From contig CADAGX010000002.1 of NCBI GenBank assembly GCA_902787575.1, forward strand, positions 186,001 to 250,000: a stretch of DNA of 64,000 nucleotides, in the 5' to 3' direction. The notes beneath the pieces are model-generated. The model made no database searches, was not told where the DNA came from, and saw nothing but the letters and a program-made list of their open reading frames with translations. This document shows, piece by piece, positions 50,209 to 58,474 of the stretch (position 1 is its first letter; each line of letters starts with the position of its first letter). The position numbers were made by a program, and so were the translations under genes. Source of the DNA: an uncultured Bacteroidales bacterium (GTDB lineage: Bacteria > Bacteroidota > Bacteroidia > Bacteroidales > Bacteroidaceae).

Positions 50209-52008
50209 ATGAATTTCGCTCTTGAAAAGAGAATATCAGAGGCAGCACGGACTGCTATCGAAGAGTTGTATGGCGGAGAAGTGAAGGCCGAAATGGTGCA
50301 GCTGCAGGAGACGCGCGCCGAATTCGAAGGCCAGCTGACGCTGGTGGTGTTTCCCTTTCTGAAAATGAGCCGTAAACGGCCGGAAGACACCGCACAGGAG
50401 ATTGGCGAACGCCTGTTGGAGAAGATTCCCGACGTGGTGAGCCGCTTCAATGTGATAAAAGGTTTTCTGAATCTCTCCATCAATCCACAGCAATGGATCG
50501 GGCTCTTGGAGCAGATTTGGCAGGATCCGACGTTCGGTTTCGTGCCAGTGACAGAGACGAGTCCCTTGGTAATGATAGAATATAGTAGCCCAAATACAAA
50601 CAAACCATTGCACCTTGGGCATGTGCGTAACAACCTTCTGGGCTGGGCGCTGGCGCAAGTGATGCAGGCCAACGGCAACCGCGTTGTTAAGACGAACATT
50701 GTGAACGACCGCGGCATTCACATCTGTAAAAGTATGCTGGCGTGGCTGAAGTGGGGACAGGGCGAAACGCCAGAAACAAGTGGCAAGAAAGGCGACCACC
50801 TTATCGGCGATTACTATGTAGCCTTCGACAAACATTATCGCGAAGAGGTTAAGAATCTTGTGGAGCAGGGCATGGACGAGGAGACAGCTAAGCAGGAGGC
50901 TCCGCTCATCAAGGAAGCGCATGAGATGTTAGTAAAATGGGAAAAGAATGACCCAGAGGTGCGCGCACTATGGCGCAAAATGAACGAATGGGTGTATGCT
51001 GGCTTCGACGAGACATACAAAGCGTTGGGCGTGAGCTTCGATAAGATTTATTACGAGAGCGAGACGTATCTCGAGGGGAAAGAAAAGGTGGAAGAAGGAT
51101 TGCAGAAGGGACTTTTCTACCGTCGCGAGGATGGCAGCGTGTGGGCCGACTTGCGTCCGGAAGGGCTCGACGAGAAACTATTGCTTCGTGCCGACGGTAC
51201 CAGCGTCTATATGACACAGGATATCGGCACGGCGAAGTTGCGCTTCCAGGATTATCCCATCGACAAGATGATATATGTGGTTGGCAACGAGCAGAATTAT
51301 CACTTCCAAGTATTGAGTATACTGCTCGACAAATTGGGATTCAAGTGGGGCAAGGACTTGGTGCACTTCTCTTACGGAATGGTGGAACTTCCCAACGGGA
51401 AAATGAAAAGCCGCGAGGGAACCGTGGTGGATGCCGACGATCTGATTGCCACTATGGTGGCTGATGCCCGACAGATGAGCGCTGACAAAGTGAACAAACT
51501 GGAGAACATAACGGAGAACGAGGCACAGGAGATTGCTCGTGTCGTGGGCATGGGTGCGCTGAAATACTTCATCCTGAAAGTTGATGCACGCAAGAATATG
51601 TTGTTCAACCCCGAGGAAAGCATTGATTTCAATGGCAACACCGGTCCTTTCATTCAGTATACGTACGCTCGTATTCGCAGCATCTTGCGCAAGGCCGATG
51701 AGCAGGGCATTGTTCCGCAGAAACTTACGACTTGCGAATTGAGCGACAAAGAAATCAGCTTGGTGCAGCACTTGCAGGGGTTTGCCGCCGCTGTGCGCCA
51801 AGCCGGTCAGGACTACAACCCAAGCTGCATCGCAAACTATTGCTATGAGTTGGTAAAAGAATACAACCAGTTCTATCACGACTTCAGCGTGCTGCGCGAA
51901 GAAGACGAAGCGAAGCGTGCTTTCCGTCTGGCCCTCTCGGCTGCTGTGAGTCAGGTGGTGAGAAACGGCATGGGACTGCTGGGTATCGAAGTCCCGGAGC
52001 GAATGTAA
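50209..52008 (+). CDS. argS: Arginyl-tRNA synthetase
   Basis: This 599-residue class I synthetase charges tRNA-Arg. The N-terminal Arg_S add-on domain is present, then SSPNTNKPLHLGHVRNNLLG with the HIGH-type HLGH, and the degenerate second signature GKMKSREGTV that is normal for ArgRS. The C-terminal DALR anticodon-binding domain (FIQYTYARIRSILRKADEQG onward) is complete. It heads a six-gene plus-strand run that continues into cell-envelope genes. Confidence 0.97.
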   Translation: MNFALEKRISEAARTAIEELYGGEVKAEMVQLQETRAEFEGQLTLVVFPFLKMSRKRPEDTAQEIGERLLEKIPDVVSRFNVIKGFLNLSINPQQWIGLLEQIWQDPTFGFVPVTETSPLVMIEYSSPNTNKPLHLGHVRNNLLGWALAQVMQANGNRVVKTNIVNDRGIHICKSMLAWLKWGQGETPETSGKKGDHLIGDYYVAFDKHYREEVKNLVEQGMDEETAKQEAPLIKEAHEMLVKWEKNDPEVRALWRKMNEWVYAGFDETYKALGVSFDKIYYESETYLEGKEKVEEGLQKGLFYRREDGSVWADLRPEGLDEKLLLRADGTSVYMTQDIGTAKLRFQDYPIDKMIYVVGNEQNYHFQVLSILLDKLGFKWGKDLVHFSYGMVELPNGKMKSREGTVVDADDLIATMVADARQMSADKVNKLENITENEAQEIARVVGMGALKYFILKVDARKNMLFNPEESIDFNGNTGPFIQYTYARIRSILRKADEQGIVPQKLTTCELSDKEISLVQHLQGFAAAVRQAGQDYNPSCIANYCYELVKEYNQFYHDFSVLREEDEAKRAFRLALSAAVSQVVRNGMGLLGIEVPERM

Positions 52009-52042
52009 GAACAGAAACTGCAGAATAATATAATAAGCCTTG

Positions 52043-52489
52043 ATGAATACAGCCTCCAGCCCCAATTCCCAGCCTGCGCCCTTCGACGGACGAGAATGCC
52101 TCTGCGTGGACGCGGCTTGCTCGGGAAATCCCGGGCCGATGGAGTATCGTGGCGTTTACCTGCCCAGCGGACGCGAAGTGTTTCGCTTCGGTCCTATTCA
52201 GGGCACGAATAATATCGGAGAGTTTCTGGCTATTGTGCATGCTTTGGCACTGATGAAGCAGCGCGGCGTAGTGATGCCCATCTATAGCGACAGTGTGAGC
52301 GGCATGGCCTGGGTACGCAATCGTAAGGCAAAGACCTCGCTGGAACGAAACGAACAGACGTCGGAGGCCTTGGACTTGGTGCTGCGGGCAGAGAAATGGC
52401 TGCGCGAAAATGGCGTGGCGGCGCCCGTCTTGAAATGGAACACTGATGAGTGGGGCGAAATCCCTGCGGACTTTGGAAGGAAAAAGTAG
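52043..52489 (+). CDS. Ribonuclease HI-family protein
   Basis: This 148-residue protein has the RNase H fold with catalytic acids in CVDAACSGNPGPMEYRGVYL (Asp), NNIGEFLAIVHALALM (Glu), IYSDS (Asp) and WNTDEWGEIPADFGRK (Asp). It belongs to the short Bacteroidetes type with the SGNPG loop. It should cut RNA in RNA-DNA hybrids. It lies 34 bp after argS and 10 bp before a lipoprotein gene. The start is the ATG at 52043; a TTG directly before it is not needed. Confidence 0.9.
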   Translation: MNTASSPNSQPAPFDGRECLCVDAACSGNPGPMEYRGVYLPSGREVFRFGPIQGTNNIGEFLAIVHALALMKQRGVVMPIYSDSVSGMAWVRNRKAKTSLERNEQTSEALDLVLRAEKWLRENGVAAPVLKWNTDEWGEIPADFGRKK

Positions 52490-52499
52490 CACAAAAGAG

Positions 52500-54734
52500 A
52501 TGAAGAAGCATTGGGCAATATTCCTCTTGGCTCTCCTTGCGACGCTATCTTGCACGAGAGTTAATATGCCAACCTATCCTCCGATTGACAAATTGCCTGG
52601 AAAAGTGGAGCAGGAAGGCGTGAAGGTGGAGCATTTCCCCTCCATGATGCACACTTTCATTTGGCGGAACTGGGGATTGGTTCCAACCTCCCGTCTTGCC
52701 GAAGTGTTGGGAACCTCGGAACGAAACGTGCGCATGGTTGCAGTTTCCATGGGGTTGGAAGCACGGCCAAAGGTTGATCCTGTCTGGACATCTTCGAAAG
52801 GATATATCACCTTGCTGAAACGCAATTGGCACATTCTTCCCTACGAGCAGATTCTCGTGCTGCTGAATATGACGCAGGAGCAACTGGAATGGAATCTCTT
52901 CGAAGACGATTTCTTATTTACTAAACTCGGAAAAAAGAAGCCCCAATGCGAGCGTCTCACCTTTCATAAGCCGACGAAAGAGATGAACCAGCGGGCTGCA
53001 GAAATTGCCGAAATGGTGCGTGCGAACAAGCCCGGCAAGACGGTGCCAAGGTTTGATTTTTTCTCGGGAATGCCTTTGTATGGCGTGACGAATCACAAAC
53101 AGTCAGGAATGGCAGACGGCCTGCGGATGGTATTCTCTTACAATGCCATCTATGGCGACCCGCTCATGGATGCGGCGCAGTCTTCCTATTCCGACGAATT
53201 GCTTGCACGGCTCAGCGCATTGGGCATCAATGCTGTGTGGGTACACTCGGTTCTCCGCATGCTGGTGGCGCCGGAAGGTCCGTTTCCCGGCGACGAGAAC
53301 TACAAGGAACGGCTCGAGAACCTGAACACGCTGGTGAAGCGAGCCGCGAAATATGGCATCCGGGTGATGATGTACGTCAATGAACCTCGCGCGTTGCCGA
53401 AAAGGTGGTTTGACACAGAGGAAAAGCAAAGCCTTGCAGGACTGACAGAAAGGGAACAACAGACTTTCTGTACCTCAGATCCACGCGTACTTAAGTGGCT
53501 GTCTGGCTCCTTCGAGAGGGTATTCAAGGCTGTGCCAGGACTTGGCGGTGTCTTTATCATTTCCATGTCCGAAAATCTCACGAACTGTGCGTCTCATAAA
53601 CACCAGAACGATTGTCCCCGATGCGCCAAGCGTCCTCATGACGAACTTTTGGCCGAGGTAAATAATACCATTGCAGATGGAGTATTAAAGGGTAATCCCG
53701 ATGCAAAGGTCTTGGTGTGGGACTGGGGATGGGACGATAGTTATGCCGAACAAATTATTAATCGATTGGATAAGCGGTGCACTCTGCTTTCCGTTAGCGA
53801 GTGGTCATTGCCAATTAACAGGGGAGGCGTGGCGTCTAAGGTCGGCGAATATTCCATTTCAGCGGTTGGCCCCGGTCCGAGAGCCGTAGAACATTGGAAG
53901 TATGCCAAAGCAGCTGGCCTGCAGACTGCGGCAAAGGTAATGGTGAATGCTACATGGGAAGTAAGTTCTATTCCGGTAATTCCTGCGATGGATCTTATTG
54001 CTTCTCATGCAAGCAACCTTGGGAAAGAAGGAGTCAAGGACGTGGTAATGACGTGGAGCGTCGGAGGATATCCATCTATCAATTTTGCCGTCTTTCAAAA
54101 GATGCTCTTAGATCCGTCCGTAAGTCTTGACGAAATAGCAAACGATTATTATGGAGAAAAATCCGGGCCTGTTGTGCGACAGGCGTGGAAAGAATTCTCT
54201 GACGGATTTAAGGAGTATCCTTACAATATAAATGTTCTATATAGCGGCCCACAGCACTTGGGGCCGGCAAACTTATTTTATCCCGAACCCACGGGCTGGC
54301 ATGTTTCTATGGTTGGTTTTCCCTACGATGACTTGGATTCGTGGAGGCGCATCTATCCCGCTGATGTTTATATCTCTCAGATTCGTAAGGTGGCCAAAGG
54401 CTTTGAGCTAGGAGCGAGTCTTTTGAAGCAGGCGATTGCCAAGGAGTCAGATTCTGGCATTAAGAAAATGCTGCAAACCGATTACAGAAGGGCTCAAGGT
54501 TTTAAATGTATTTTTAATTCCGTAGCAAACCAGGCCACGTTCATCCTCTGCCGGGACAAGAAGGATGCGAAAGGAATGAGGCAGATGATAGACGACGAGA
54601 TTCTTAATGTGAAGGAGTTCATGCCTCTGTGCGATGAAGACCCGACTTTCGGCTATGAGTCCTCGAACCACTATTATTTTGTTCGTCAGGATTTGCTGGA
54701 AAAACTTATTAACTTAGAGTTCCTCCGGAAATGA
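52500..54734 (+). CDS. Lipoprotein with HTH-like N-terminal region and glycosidase-like barrel, function unknown
   Basis: This 744-residue protein has lipobox LSC (near residue 18). Residues about 40-140 contain two helix-turn-helix-like stretches, TSRLAEVLGTSERNVRMVAV and YEQILVLLNMTQEQLEWNLF. A long region then resembles GH20/GH84-like TIM barrels (LSALGINAVWVHSVL, YGIRVMMYVNEPRALP, FIISMSENLTNCASHKH, KVLVWDWGWDDSYAE), but I cannot name a family. A cysteine pair (NCASHKHQNDCPRC) is unusual. The 3' half looks more AT-rich than its neighbours by eye. It is in an operon with argS and an ABC exporter (9-bp gap), suggesting an envelope role. Confidence 0.8.
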   Translation: MKKHWAIFLLALLATLSCTRVNMPTYPPIDKLPGKVEQEGVKVEHFPSMMHTFIWRNWGLVPTSRLAEVLGTSERNVRMVAVSMGLEARPKVDPVWTSSKGYITLLKRNWHILPYEQILVLLNMTQEQLEWNLFEDDFLFTKLGKKKPQCERLTFHKPTKEMNQRAAEIAEMVRANKPGKTVPRFDFFSGMPLYGVTNHKQSGMADGLRMVFSYNAIYGDPLMDAAQSSYSDELLARLSALGINAVWVHSVLRMLVAPEGPFPGDENYKERLENLNTLVKRAAKYGIRVMMYVNEPRALPKRWFDTEEKQSLAGLTEREQQTFCTSDPRVLKWLSGSFERVFKAVPGLGGVFIISMSENLTNCASHKHQNDCPRCAKRPHDELLAEVNNTIADGVLKGNPDAKVLVWDWGWDDSYAEQIINRLDKRCTLLSVSEWSLPINRGGVASKVGEYSISAVGPGPRAVEHWKYAKAAGLQTAAKVMVNATWEVSSIPVIPAMDLIASHASNLGKEGVKDVVMTWSVGGYPSINFAVFQKMLLDPSVSLDEIANDYYGEKSGPVVRQAWKEFSDGFKEYPYNINVLYSGPQHLGPANLFYPEPTGWHVSMVGFPYDDLDSWRRIYPADVYISQIRKVAKGFELGASLLKQAIAKESDSGIKKMLQTDYRRAQGFKCIFNSVANQATFILCRDKKDAKGMRQMIDDEILNVKEFMPLCDEDPTFGYESSNHYYFVRQDLLEKLINLEFLRK

Positions 54735-54743
54735 TATTGTATT

Positions 54744-56645
54744 ATGAATGAATCTTCGCACACTCACGACGCAAATGCCGGACGCTTCTCGTTCTTCGAG
54801 GTGATGGGTAAGTACTTTGGCCGCTACAAGCGATATATTGTCGGGACCTTCACGATGAATGTGCTGGCAGCGCTGTTCAACGTCTTTTCTTTCACCGTAC
54901 TGCTGCCCATTCTGCAGATTCTTTTCAAGGTAAATGACACCCGTTTCAGTTTTATTCCGTGGGGAACAGGCGGATGGGGCAACTTTGTGGATGTGGCCAA
55001 GAACAACGGGTATTATTATTCACAGCAGATGATTGACTCGTTTGGGCCAGCCACCACTTTGCTGCTGTTGGGCGTCATACTATCTGTCCTGACGCTTCTG
55101 AAGACGGCCACTTACTTTGGCGGTTCGGCCATGTTGATGCCGCTCCGCTCAGGAATCATCCGTGATATACGTCAGGACTTGTATCATAAGATTCTCAGCC
55201 TGCCGCTGAGCTTCTTTTCCGAAGAGCGGAAAGGTGACATCCTGACTCGTGCCTCCACGGATGTGAACGAGGTGGATGCCAGCATCAACAGTTCGCTTGA
55301 TATGGTCGTTAAGAACCCTATTTTTATTCTTGTGTACTTGTGTACGCTGGTGGCCATCAGTTGGCAGTTGACACTCTTCACGTTGTTGGTGGTGCCGTTG
55401 CTTGCGTGGGGAATCGGCTCTATTGGGAAAAAACTGAAGTCACGCTCGCTGCTGATGCAAAGCCGTCTGTCGGACAGCATGAGTCAGATCGAAGAGACAT
55501 TGGGCGGGCTTCGTATCATCAAGGCTTTCATTGCCGAGGAAAAAATGATGAGCCGTTTTGTGAAGGTGAACAACGAGTATCGCGACATTGCCACGCGAGT
55601 GGCCATCCGTCAGAGTGCCGCACATCCCGTGAGCGAGTTTCTCGGCACGGTTATGATAGTCATTGTTCTCTGGTTTGGTGGGTGGCTGATTTTCTCGGGA
55701 CAAGGTGGCATCGACGCCAACCTCTTTATCTATTATCTGGTTATCCTCTACACAACGCTACAGCCAATCAAGGAATTGTCGCGTGCAGGCTATGCCATCC
55801 AGAAAGGCATGGCCAGCATGGAGCGTATCAACAAGATTCTTTCGGCGGAGAATCATATCAAGGAATGCGCTTCGCCTGTGGAGGTAAAGGGTTTGGAGCG
55901 CGACATCTGCTTTCATGGCGTGCATTTCAGCTACACCGAGGGTAAACCGGTGCTCTGTGATATCGACCTGCGGGTGGAAAAGGGCCGCACCGTGGCACTT
56001 GTGGGCCAGTCGGGTTCGGGAAAGAGCACGCTGGTGGACCTGATTCCACGCTATCACGACGTTTCTGCAGGCTGTATCACCATTGATGGCGAAGACATCC
56101 GGCGCCTGAGCATACACTCGCTACGCGGACTGATTGGCAATGTAAACCAGGAAGCCATCCTCTTCAACGACACAATCTTCAATAACATAGCTTTCGCGGC
56201 CCCCGTTCCTACGAGCGAAGAGGAGCGCGAAGAACTGAGCCGTCGAGTGGTGGAAGCGGCGAAGATTGCCAACGCGCACACGTTTATCATGGAGAGCGAG
56301 AACGGATACGAGACGATGGTTGGCGACCGTGGCTGTCGGCTTTCTGGCGGACAGCGGCAGCGCATCAGCATAGCACGTGCCATCTTGAAGAATCCGCCCA
56401 TCCTCATTCTCGATGAGGCCACAAGTGCACTGGACACCGAGAGCGAGCGACTGGTGCAGGAGGCGCTGGAGCGACTGATGAAGACGCGCACTACCATTGC
56501 CATTGCGCACCGTTTGAGTACCATCAAGAACGCTGACGAAATCTGCGTTCTGCACGAAGGGCGCATCGTGGAGCGTGGTACGCACGAGGAGTTGCTGTCG
56601 CTCAACGGATACTATCGCAAACTGAATGATATGCAGCAGTTATGA
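54744..56645 (+). CDS. ABC exporter, MsbA-like half-transporter with fused ATPase
   Basis: This 633-residue protein has an N-terminal six-helix ABC_membrane domain (about 20-350) with a long extracytoplasmic loop before helix 2. The ATPase domain has Walker A GQSGSGKST, signature LSGGQRQRISIARA, Walker B ILILDEATSALD and the H-loop IAIAHRLSTI. It works as a dimer and probably flips a lipid or lipid-linked precursor (MsbA class). Its stop codon overlaps the start of the first LtaS-like gene by 4 nt, which links it to envelope polymer or lipid modification. Confidence 0.93.
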   Translation: MNESSHTHDANAGRFSFFEVMGKYFGRYKRYIVGTFTMNVLAALFNVFSFTVLLPILQILFKVNDTRFSFIPWGTGGWGNFVDVAKNNGYYYSQQMIDSFGPATTLLLLGVILSVLTLLKTATYFGGSAMLMPLRSGIIRDIRQDLYHKILSLPLSFFSEERKGDILTRASTDVNEVDASINSSLDMVVKNPIFILVYLCTLVAISWQLTLFTLLVVPLLAWGIGSIGKKLKSRSLLMQSRLSDSMSQIEETLGGLRIIKAFIAEEKMMSRFVKVNNEYRDIATRVAIRQSAAHPVSEFLGTVMIVIVLWFGGWLIFSGQGGIDANLFIYYLVILYTTLQPIKELSRAGYAIQKGMASMERINKILSAENHIKECASPVEVKGLERDICFHGVHFSYTEGKPVLCDIDLRVEKGRTVALVGQSGSGKSTLVDLIPRYHDVSAGCITIDGEDIRRLSIHSLRGLIGNVNQEAILFNDTIFNNIAFAAPVPTSEEEREELSRRVVEAAKIANAHTFIMESENGYETMVGDRGCRLSGGQRQRISIARAILKNPPILILDEATSALDTESERLVQEALERLMKTRTTIAIAHRLSTIKNADEICVLHEGRIVERGTHEELLSLNGYYRKLNDMQQL

Positions 56646-58453
56646 GACGTTCGATTCACTTCTTGGAATATCTTTTTTGCCTGTTGTTACTGGTTTTCTG
56701 TGTGGGTAGAATAGGCTTTATGGCCTATAATGCAGACGTGGAGACGTTCGGCGTGGGAGATGCGATGCAGGCATGCTGGCATGGGCTGCTGTCGCACGAC
56801 CTTTTTGTCACGGCGTTTTTGCTCGTAGTGCCTTGGCTCGTAAGCCTGCTGGCCCTGCGGATGAACGGGAAGTTGCCTTTGCGCGCCGTGCTTATACCTT
56901 ATTATATTATATTAGGCATCGCCGTCGGCACGATTATCGTGGCCGATGCTGTGATGTACGAATTCTGGCAGTTCAAGCTCAGCGCTGTAGTTCTCAGTTA
57001 CGCATCCTCTCCCGAGGGTACCACCAACAGCGTAAGCCTCGGTTTCCTGCTGACGCGTCTGGCTGTGCTGCTGCTGTTTTGGATAGTCATCATTGTGCCG
57101 TGCATTCTTTTTACACCACGCCGGCTCGAGAACGACCGCCCGACGCGTCTCTGGTTTCGCAACCTGAGCATCATCTGGGCTTTCCTGCTTATGGCAGGCG
57201 CCTTGCTCGTGCGAGTGGGTGACGCTTACTACAGCCGAAAGCTCTTTCTGAATCATGCGGCCACGAACTCCGTTTATGCCTTTGCGGCCTCCTTCCCGAT
57301 GGAAAAGGACTATGGAACGAAGTACCGCAGCGAGGTGGAATCTTCCGGCGTAGAGGAGATGAGCTGGCTCTATCCTGCTGATTTGACCGATGTGGCCGAT
57401 ACGTTGCTCACCACGCAGCGGCCAAATATTCTGTTCGTCCTTATCGAAAGTTTCGGTGGCAAGTTTGTCCAGGAGCTGGGCGGCGTGCCCGGTGTCGCAC
57501 CCGAATGGAGCCGACTGATACCGGAAGGCGTGTTTTGGGAGAATTACTACAGCAACAGTTTCCGAACTGACCGTGGCACCGTCTCGGCCTACAGCGGCTG
57601 GCTCAGTTATCCAACTGTGAGCCTGATGACTCACGCAGAGTGGCACCACCGGCTGCCCAGCTTGGCTAAGTCGTTGGCACGCGAGGGATACGCCACAAGC
57701 TACCTTTATGCTGGCGCCATGACGAATATGGGCAAGCGTACCTACCTGCAGAATATGGAATTCCACGAGTTGCTCGACGAGACAGCTTTCTCACCCGACG
57801 AACTGACCAGCAGTTGGGGCGCTGATGACAGCACGTCGGCAATGAAGGTCTTCCACCTTATTAGTCAGAAAGATTCAGCCCGTTGGTTCGTGGCCTACCA
57901 GACGCTCTCGAGCCACGAGCCGTGGCAAGTGCCATACCACAGGCTGGAAGATGAGAAACTGAATGCATTTGCCTACACCGACCACTGCCTCGGCCAGTTG
58001 ATCGACTCGCTGCGAACGTTGCCGGCATGGGACGATATGCTGGTTATCTTGATGCCCGACCACGGATTTCTCTACGAGCAGAGCTACGAAGACCCTGAGT
58101 TCTTCCATAGTCCCATGCTTTGGATTGGCGGCGCTGTGCGTAGTCCGCGCAGAATGTCCGTGCTGATGAATCAGAGCGACGTGGCGGCCACGCTGCTCTC
58201 GCAGATGGGAATCGGTCATGCCGACTTCCCGTGGAGCCGCAACGTGCTGAGCCGCGGATACGTATATCCCTTTGCATATTGCAACTTCCCTGCTGGCTTC
58301 CTCTTCTGCGACAGCACGGGAGTCAGTATCTTCGACATTACAGCCGATGAAACGATATTCGAGGCCGGAGATACCGACGGACACCGCCAGCAAGTGGGGA
58401 AGGCCATCTTGTCTGGCAGCGGCTTCGGCCCGTCGCCCAAAGGGGTGGAGTAG
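56642..58453 (+). CDS. LtaS-like membrane sulfatase-fold phosphotransferase, first paralogue
   Basis: This 603-residue protein has about five membrane spans (1-190). An extracytoplasmic sulfatase domain follows: RPNILFVLIESFGGKFVQEL with a metal-binding Glu (near 267), SFRTDRGTVSAYSGW with the likely Thr nucleophile (near 315), TLSSHEPWQVPYH and MPDHGFLYEQ (metal Asp-His near 471). The family includes lipoteichoic acid synthase and phosphoglycerol or phosphoethanolamine transferases. Bacteroidetes lack lipoteichoic acid, so the substrate is probably a lipid or glycan decoration. It is coupled by a 4-nt overlap to the ABC exporter. Confidence 0.9.
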   Translation: MRRSIHFLEYLFCLLLLVFCVGRIGFMAYNADVETFGVGDAMQACWHGLLSHDLFVTAFLLVVPWLVSLLALRMNGKLPLRAVLIPYYIILGIAVGTIIVADAVMYEFWQFKLSAVVLSYASSPEGTTNSVSLGFLLTRLAVLLLFWIVIIVPCILFTPRRLENDRPTRLWFRNLSIIWAFLLMAGALLVRVGDAYYSRKLFLNHAATNSVYAFAASFPMEKDYGTKYRSEVESSGVEEMSWLYPADLTDVADTLLTTQRPNILFVLIESFGGKFVQELGGVPGVAPEWSRLIPEGVFWENYYSNSFRTDRGTVSAYSGWLSYPTVSLMTHAEWHHRLPSLAKSLAREGYATSYLYAGAMTNMGKRTYLQNMEFHELLDETAFSPDELTSSWGADDSTSAMKVFHLISQKDSARWFVAYQTLSSHEPWQVPYHRLEDEKLNAFAYTDHCLGQLIDSLRTLPAWDDMLVILMPDHGFLYEQSYEDPEFFHSPMLWIGGAVRSPRRMSVLMNQSDVAATLLSQMGIGHADFPWSRNVLSRGYVYPFAYCNFPAGFLFCDSTGVSIFDITADETIFEAGDTDGHRQQVGKAILSGSGFGPSPKGVE

Positions 58454-58474
58454 GATACAATACTTGAATATACC

